NCBI RefSeq assembly: GCF_003367315.1
Contig: NZ_CP031415.1
Span: 1,052,001-1,116,000 of the forward strand
Direction of reading: 5' to 3'
Source: Saccharospirillum mangrovi
Lineage (GTDB): Bacteria; Pseudomonadota; Gammaproteobacteria; Pseudomonadales; Natronospirillaceae
Length of the DNA stretch: 64,000 nt
The notes beneath the pieces were generated by a model that saw only the letters and a program-made list of their open reading frames with translations, made no database searches and was not told where the DNA came from. The position numbers were made by a program, and so were the translations under genes. Positions 60,433 to 64,000 of the stretch are shown in pieces. How positions within the stretch are numbered: the first letter of the stretch is position 1; every line of letters begins with the position of its first letter.

Positions 60433-60939
60433 CTATCGCGACTTTTTAGGCTTTTCTACGGCCGTGGTTTCGGCTTCTGCTTCGTCTTCGTCGGGGAAGA
60501 GCTGGGCACGACGGAGGCCGTAAGTCTCCGACAAGGTACCTTCTTCATCGCCGTTTTTTGGGGCGTAATCGCGCGGGCCTGAGAACGATACGCTGGTCAG
60601 TTCTGAATCGGGTGCGAGGCCTTGCAGGTCTTCACTGCCGGCGCGAGCCGATTCCAGACGATATTCCGGTGCCACCAATTCATCGGCACCCTGATCCAGG
60701 TGGGTGCGAATGGCGTTGTAGCTCTCGGTCAGGCTATCGATCAGCTCAGTGGTGCGGTTGAAGTGTTCGGTCACACTGATTTGATAATTCTGATGCTGAC
60801 GCTTGAGATCATCCAATTGACGTTTCAGGCTGCCGGTGTCATCTCCCTGGCCGCGTGCCCAGAGCCGACCCACGACGATGCCTACGATAAGTGCGACAAC
60901 CAAGGCCGCCAGCAATGTCATCCAGTCCAGTTGCAGCAT
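60433..60939 (-). CDS. zapG: ZapG/YhcB family inner-membrane protein (DUF1043)
   Basis: Bitopic protein linked in E. coli to cell envelope and division. 168 residues: one N-terminal span (about 7-25, with the glycine pattern VGIVVGRLWARG), a coiled-coil region (about 35-80: SLKRQLDDLKRQHQNYQISVTEHFNRTTELIDSL) and a charged disordered tail. ATG 60939 follows TGGAGA. Divergent from zapE, the arrangement also seen in E. coli. Confidence 0.88.
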   Translation of the reverse strand: MLQLDWMTLLAALVVALIVGIVVGRLWARGQGDDTGSLKRQLDDLKRQHQNYQISVTEHFNRTTELIDSLTESYNAIRTHLDQGADELVAPEYRLESARAGSEDLQGLAPDSELTSVSFSGPRDYAPKNGDEEGTLSETYGLRRAQLFPDEDEAEAETTAVEKPKKSR

Positions 60940-61046
60940 GTGAGTCTCCAAAATGATGAGCGATTGGCCTGGGTTGGCCATCGTAACGCCCGTATTCTAA
61001 CTCTTGTCGAAGCGCTTCGCAGCGGTCTGTTCAGCAGGTTCGACGA

Positions 61047-61074
61047 TTGATTGTCAGGACCTTTCCCGTAAAAT
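61047..61074 (+). promoter_or_regulatory. zapE promoter
   Basis: TTGATT (61047-61052), a 16-base spacer and TAAAAT (61069-61074), 33 bases before the zapE ATG. A perfect 12-base palindrome CGAAGCGCTTCG lies upstream at 61008-61019. Confidence 0.5.
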
Positions 61075-61106
61075 TCCCCGCCTTGTCCTTATCTGTGGAG
61101 TCGTCG

Positions 61107-62210
61107 ATGACCACCCCTTGGGCCCGTTATCAGGCCGACTTGGAACAACCCGGCTTTTCCCATGATCCGGCTCAGGAAGATGCCGTCAAGGCATTGCAGT
61201 CGGTATTCGACCAATTGCTGGCCCAGCAGGAAACGCAAAAAAAATTAACCGGCCGGTTGGGACGGTTGTTTGGTCGGTCGCCTGAGCCGGTGACAGGTCT
61301 GTACTTCTGGGGCGGTGTAGGGCGAGGCAAAACCTACCTGATGGACACGTTTTTCCAGACGTTGCCGTTTGAAGATAAAGGCCGGATGCACTTCCATCAT
61401 TTTATGCGGCGCGTGCATCGGGGTTTGAAAGAGCACAAAGGGCAATCCAATCCGCTGGATCTGGTGGCCGAAGAAATCGCCCGTGAATCACGCGTGCTGT
61501 GTTTCGACGAATTCTTCGTTACCGATATTGGCGACGCCATGATCCTGGGTAATCTGTTGCGTGCCCTGTTCGAACGCGGAGTAACCCTGGTCGCCACATC
61601 CAACATTCCACCGGATAAATTATATAAAGACGGGCTGCAACGCGCCCTATTCATACCCGCTATCGAATTGCTGAAGCGTCATACCCGGGTGCTCAATGTT
61701 GATGGTGGTGTGGATTATCGGTTGCGTACACTAAAGCAGGTGAAAATCTTTCATTCACCATTGGATGCATCGGCGGAACGGAATCTACAAGAAAGTTTTC
61801 GCAAACTAGCACCGGATGCGAGGCAAGCTATCGAGAATGCCCAATTGAATATACTGGGTCGTCGCATTGAGGCTGTTTGGCTTAATGATGATGTTGTGCT
61901 GTTTGATTTTGCTGAAATCTGTGGTGGCCCTCGCTCTCAGAATGATTACATTGAAATAGCTCAGCAATTCCATGCGGTGCTTATCCGAAACGTACCTCTG
62001 TTCGATGGCAAAAATGATGATATGGCGCGTCGGTTTATTAATCTGGTCGACGAGTTTTATGACCGTAAAGTAAAACTATTACTTACAGCCGCCGATACGG
62101 TACAGGCCTTGTACCGAGGGGGCCGCTTGTCATTTGAGTTTCAACGTACAGTCAGTCGTTTGTTGGAAATGCAGTCAGAAGATTATTTGCAAACGGTGCA
62201 CAAAGCGTGA
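61107..62210 (+). CDS. zapE: Cell division ATPase ZapE (AFG1 family)
   Basis: AAA+ ATPase that works on the Z ring in E. coli under stress. 367 residues. Walker A GGVGRGKTYLMD, the FHHFMRRVH segment, Walker B LCFDEFFVTDIGDAMIL and the sensor region LVATSNIPPDKLYKDGLQR are intact. ATG 61107 is preceded by TGGAG. Base composition changes within the gene: the first half is like the rest of the window, while from about 61.6 kb codons such as AAT, TTA, CTA and ATA become common. The rplM-rpsI genes expected behind it are replaced by glycosyltransferases. Confidence 0.93.
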   Translation: MTTPWARYQADLEQPGFSHDPAQEDAVKALQSVFDQLLAQQETQKKLTGRLGRLFGRSPEPVTGLYFWGGVGRGKTYLMDTFFQTLPFEDKGRMHFHHFMRRVHRGLKEHKGQSNPLDLVAEEIARESRVLCFDEFFVTDIGDAMILGNLLRALFERGVTLVATSNIPPDKLYKDGLQRALFIPAIELLKRHTRVLNVDGGVDYRLRTLKQVKIFHSPLDASAERNLQESFRKLAPDARQAIENAQLNILGRRIEAVWLNDDVVLFDFAEICGGPRSQNDYIEIAQQFHAVLIRNVPLFDGKNDDMARRFINLVDEFYDRKVKLLLTAADTVQALYRGGRLSFEFQRTVSRLLEMQSEDYLQTVHKA

Positions 62211-63253
62211 GCGAAGATTTGAAGAAGCGAGTGCTGATACTTTCAGATTTGCATCATCGCATCTCCGGTGTTAGCGCAAGTATTCGGGCTATGATTCCGC
62301 GGTTGCAACAAGAGTTCGACCTCTTTTTTGTGGCAAAGCGCCCAGCGGGTAACCATATAGCTCAGTCGATTTTGAGTTTGTATCGATTATTAAAACACTG
62401 GAATCATGACTACGATCCGGTGTGGCACGTCCGCCGCAACAATGAAATGACCTGGGGTATTTTATTTCGCTGGCTGGTATGTCCACGACTTAAGCTGGTG
62501 TTTACCAGTGCCGCGATTCGAACCCACAGTCCATGGCCGCGGTTTCTTATATCAAAAATGGATGCTGTTATTGCTACCAGTCAGACCGCTGCCGCCTTGG
62601 TGCCCCACGTCAAAGCCATAGTTCCTCATGGTGTCGATATCGCACGTTTTGCGACCACAACAGACCAGCCAGTGGACTATCCGTGGCACAGGTACTCAGT
62701 GGTCATAGGAATTGTAGGTCGGGTTCGGCCGGAGAAAGGTACGGATTTATTCTCACAGGCGCTATGCCGGGTACTGACACAGTACCCCGATGCCTGTGCT
62801 GTAATCGTGGGTAAAACCACCCGTAAGTACAGACCGTTATTACGGCAGATGCGGGAAGAGTGGCGGTTGGAAGGCATTGCGCAGCGTGTATTTGTAATGA
62901 ACGAGGTTGATGTTGATGCGATGCCTGCCGTGTATCAATCTCTCGATATTGTTTGTGCCCCGGCGCGCTATGAGGGTTTTGGGCTGGTACCCATCGAAGC
63001 CATGGTTTCAGGGGCTGCGATTATTGCAAGTCGTACCGGTGCTTATGAGGATATGATTTTGCCCGGTATAAATGGTGAGCTAATTGAGTGTAATAACCTT
63101 GATCAATTGGATAATGCGCTCCGGAAATTGCTATCCAATCCATCTCTGGTGGCAGCATATCAAGCACAAGGCCAGCAGCGAGTAGTTCAGCAGTTCAGCT
63201 TGGACGCTGAGGTGGCTGGAGTGATGGATGTCTATTCATCTTTTTGGAGGTGA
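62207..63253 (+). CDS. Family 4 glycosyltransferase
   Basis: 348 residues, GT-B fold. The C-terminal donor domain is clear: GIVGRVRPEKGTDLFSQAL near residues 165-183, and YEGFGLVPIEAMVSGAAIIASRTGAYEDMI with the E-x7-E pattern. The N-terminal acceptor domain is less conserved and short. It most likely adds a sugar to LPS core, O-antigen or another surface glycan; donor and acceptor are unknown. GTG start at 62207 overlaps the zapE stop by 4 bases, so it is coupled to zapE although composition suggests foreign origin. Confidence 0.85.
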   Translation: MSEDLKKRVLILSDLHHRISGVSASIRAMIPRLQQEFDLFFVAKRPAGNHIAQSILSLYRLLKHWNHDYDPVWHVRRNNEMTWGILFRWLVCPRLKLVFTSAAIRTHSPWPRFLISKMDAVIATSQTAAALVPHVKAIVPHGVDIARFATTTDQPVDYPWHRYSVVIGIVGRVRPEKGTDLFSQALCRVLTQYPDACAVIVGKTTRKYRPLLRQMREEWRLEGIAQRVFVMNEVDVDAMPAVYQSLDIVCAPARYEGFGLVPIEAMVSGAAIIASRTGAYEDMILPGINGELIECNNLDQLDNALRKLLSNPSLVAAYQAQGQQRVVQQFSLDAEVAGVMDVYSSFWR

Positions 63254-63255
63254 AC

Positions 63256-64000
63256 ATGAAAGTTGGTGTTGTTGTAACAACCTACAACTCGCCTAGGTGG
63301 TTGGAGAAGGTATTGTGGGGCTACGAAAATCAGGACGACACTGACTTTACGCTGATTATTGCGGACGATGGGTCAGGCGATGAAACTAGGCAGCTCGTCA
63401 ATCGCTTCGTTAGTAGAGGTAAGCTGAATATTGTGCACGAGTGGCAGCCGGACGATGGTTTTCAGAAAACAAAGATCTTGAATCAGTGCGTGCGTAATAC
63501 GGACTGTGATTATCTGATCTTCACCGACGGCGACTGTATTCCAAGAAGCGACTATATTTCGGCGCACAAAGCCTTCGCGAGACCTGGAAGATTTGTTTCT
63601 GGTGGTCTGTATCGGTTGAGCATGGCCGTCAGCGAATCAGTGGAAGAAATGGATGTTGTCTCTCAGCAAGTGTTTGACTTTGCTTTTCTCCAACAACGAG
63701 GTCAGCAGCGTGACTTCAAAAAAAATAAACTGACTCGGAATCGCTTTCTGGCAACCTGTTTAAATAGATTGACGCCGACCAAAGCCACTTGGAATGGTGG
63801 CAATACAGGTTGTTGGCGTCGAGATATCTTGGCCGTCAACGGTTTCGACGAGCGGATGCAGTACGGGGGGCTGGATCGAGAAATAGGTGAGCGAATGTCG
63901 AACAATGGCATTAGGGGGGTCCAGGCGCGGTATTCGGTCATTACATTGCATCTTGATCATAGCCGTGGCTATGAGAACGAAGCGTCATGGAAGCGAAATC
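63256..64000 (+). CDS. Family 2 glycosyltransferase, 5' part
   Basis: 248 codons are visible and the gene runs off the window. It starts MKVGVVVTTYNSPRWLEKVLWG after a strong GGAGG, two bases behind the previous gene. The GT-A fold shows IIADDGSGDETRQLV, FTDGDCIP (the DxD metal motif near residues 94-96) and NGGNTGCWRRDILAVNGFDERMQYGGLDREIGERM, as in LPS-core and capsule enzymes of the GT2/GT7-C type. Composition is A+T-rich like the preceding gene. Probably part of a longer glycan locus to the right. Confidence 0.88.
   Translation, partial: MKVGVVVTTYNSPRWLEKVLWGYENQDDTDFTLIIADDGSGDETRQLVNRFVSRGKLNIVHEWQPDDGFQKTKILNQCVRNTDCDYLIFTDGDCIPRSDYISAHKAFARPGRFVSGGLYRLSMAVSESVEEMDVVSQQVFDFAFLQQRGQQRDFKKNKLTRNRFLATCLNRLTPTKATWNGGNTGCWRRDILAVNGFDERMQYGGLDREIGERMSNNGIRGVQARYSVITLHLDHSRGYENEASWKRN

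Overview
The window is a 64 kb piece of a gammaproteobacterial chromosome. The proteins (GacS/BarA-type kinase, AlgW/DegS, short-form HisG, RpoN/PtsN/RapZ/NPr, ZapE/ZapG, IbaG, DarP) and several gene orders match the Pseudomonas/Oceanospirillales side of the class. A marine Oceanospirillales-like genus such as Saccharospirillum or Reinekea is a reasonable guess, but the sequence alone cannot fix it. It is almost all chromosomal core: 62 protein genes, no rRNA or tRNA gene, no insertion sequence, no prophage and no CRISPR array seen. No gene-free stretch exceeds 300 bases; the longest is 20994-21262, the ispB/rplU promoter region.

Layout. 1-5.1 kb: lepA (3' part)-lepB-rnc-era-recO-acpS, with 4-base start/stop overlaps from rnc onward. 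5.1-12.1 kb: hybrid sensor kinase on the minus strand, then cysM-relA-mazG. 12.2-19.2 kb: uvrA under an SOS box, divergent from an MFS transporter, then ssb, a reductase-like protein and an unknown membrane-anchored protein. 19.3-25.5 kb: PilZ protein, ispB, rplU-rpmA-obgE-proB-tag and a small membrane methyltransferase. 25.5-34 kb: RND exporter, then the minus-strand run miaB-phoH-ybeY-corC-fumC, and a DUF1820 gene. 34.1-41.7 kb: a small membrane ORF, an MFS protein, Bax-like glucosaminidase, ribE, ElaA-like acetyltransferase, a large flavo-iron-sulfur dehydrogenase, and an ECF sigma/ChrR-type anti-sigma pair. 41.8-50.3 kb: a long minus-strand set (kdsD-lptC-lptA-lptB-rpoN-hpf-ptsN-rapZ-ptsO-mgtE-darP) joining LPS export to the nitrogen PTS. 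50.4-57.8 kb: mlaC-ibaG-murA-hisG-hisD-hisC, AlgW/DegS-like protease, Nif3-like protein. 57.8-61.1 kb: cysD-cysN and zapG. 61.1-64 kb: zapE and two glycosyltransferases, where base composition becomes clearly more A+T-rich.

Functional themes are translation and ribosome assembly (lepA, era, rplU, rpmA, obgE, ybeY, darP, hpf), stringent and envelope stress (relA, ECF/ChrR, AlgW), DNA repair (uvrA, recO, tag, ssb) and envelope building (lptABC, kdsD, murA, mlaC, ispB, Bax). No clearly new multi-gene system was found. The most unusual items are: a perfect 15-bp hairpin that buries the fumC ribosome binding site; an RmlD-like protein that has lost its catalytic Tyr and Lys, next to an unknown protein; a CysN with a shrunken APS-kinase-like tail lacking the P-loop; an mlaC without mlaFED; a well-formed ECF-type promoter before the sigma/anti-sigma pair; a 12-bp hairpin with a GGAA loop between rpoN and hpf; and the composition break inside zapE that opens a probably acquired glycan locus.
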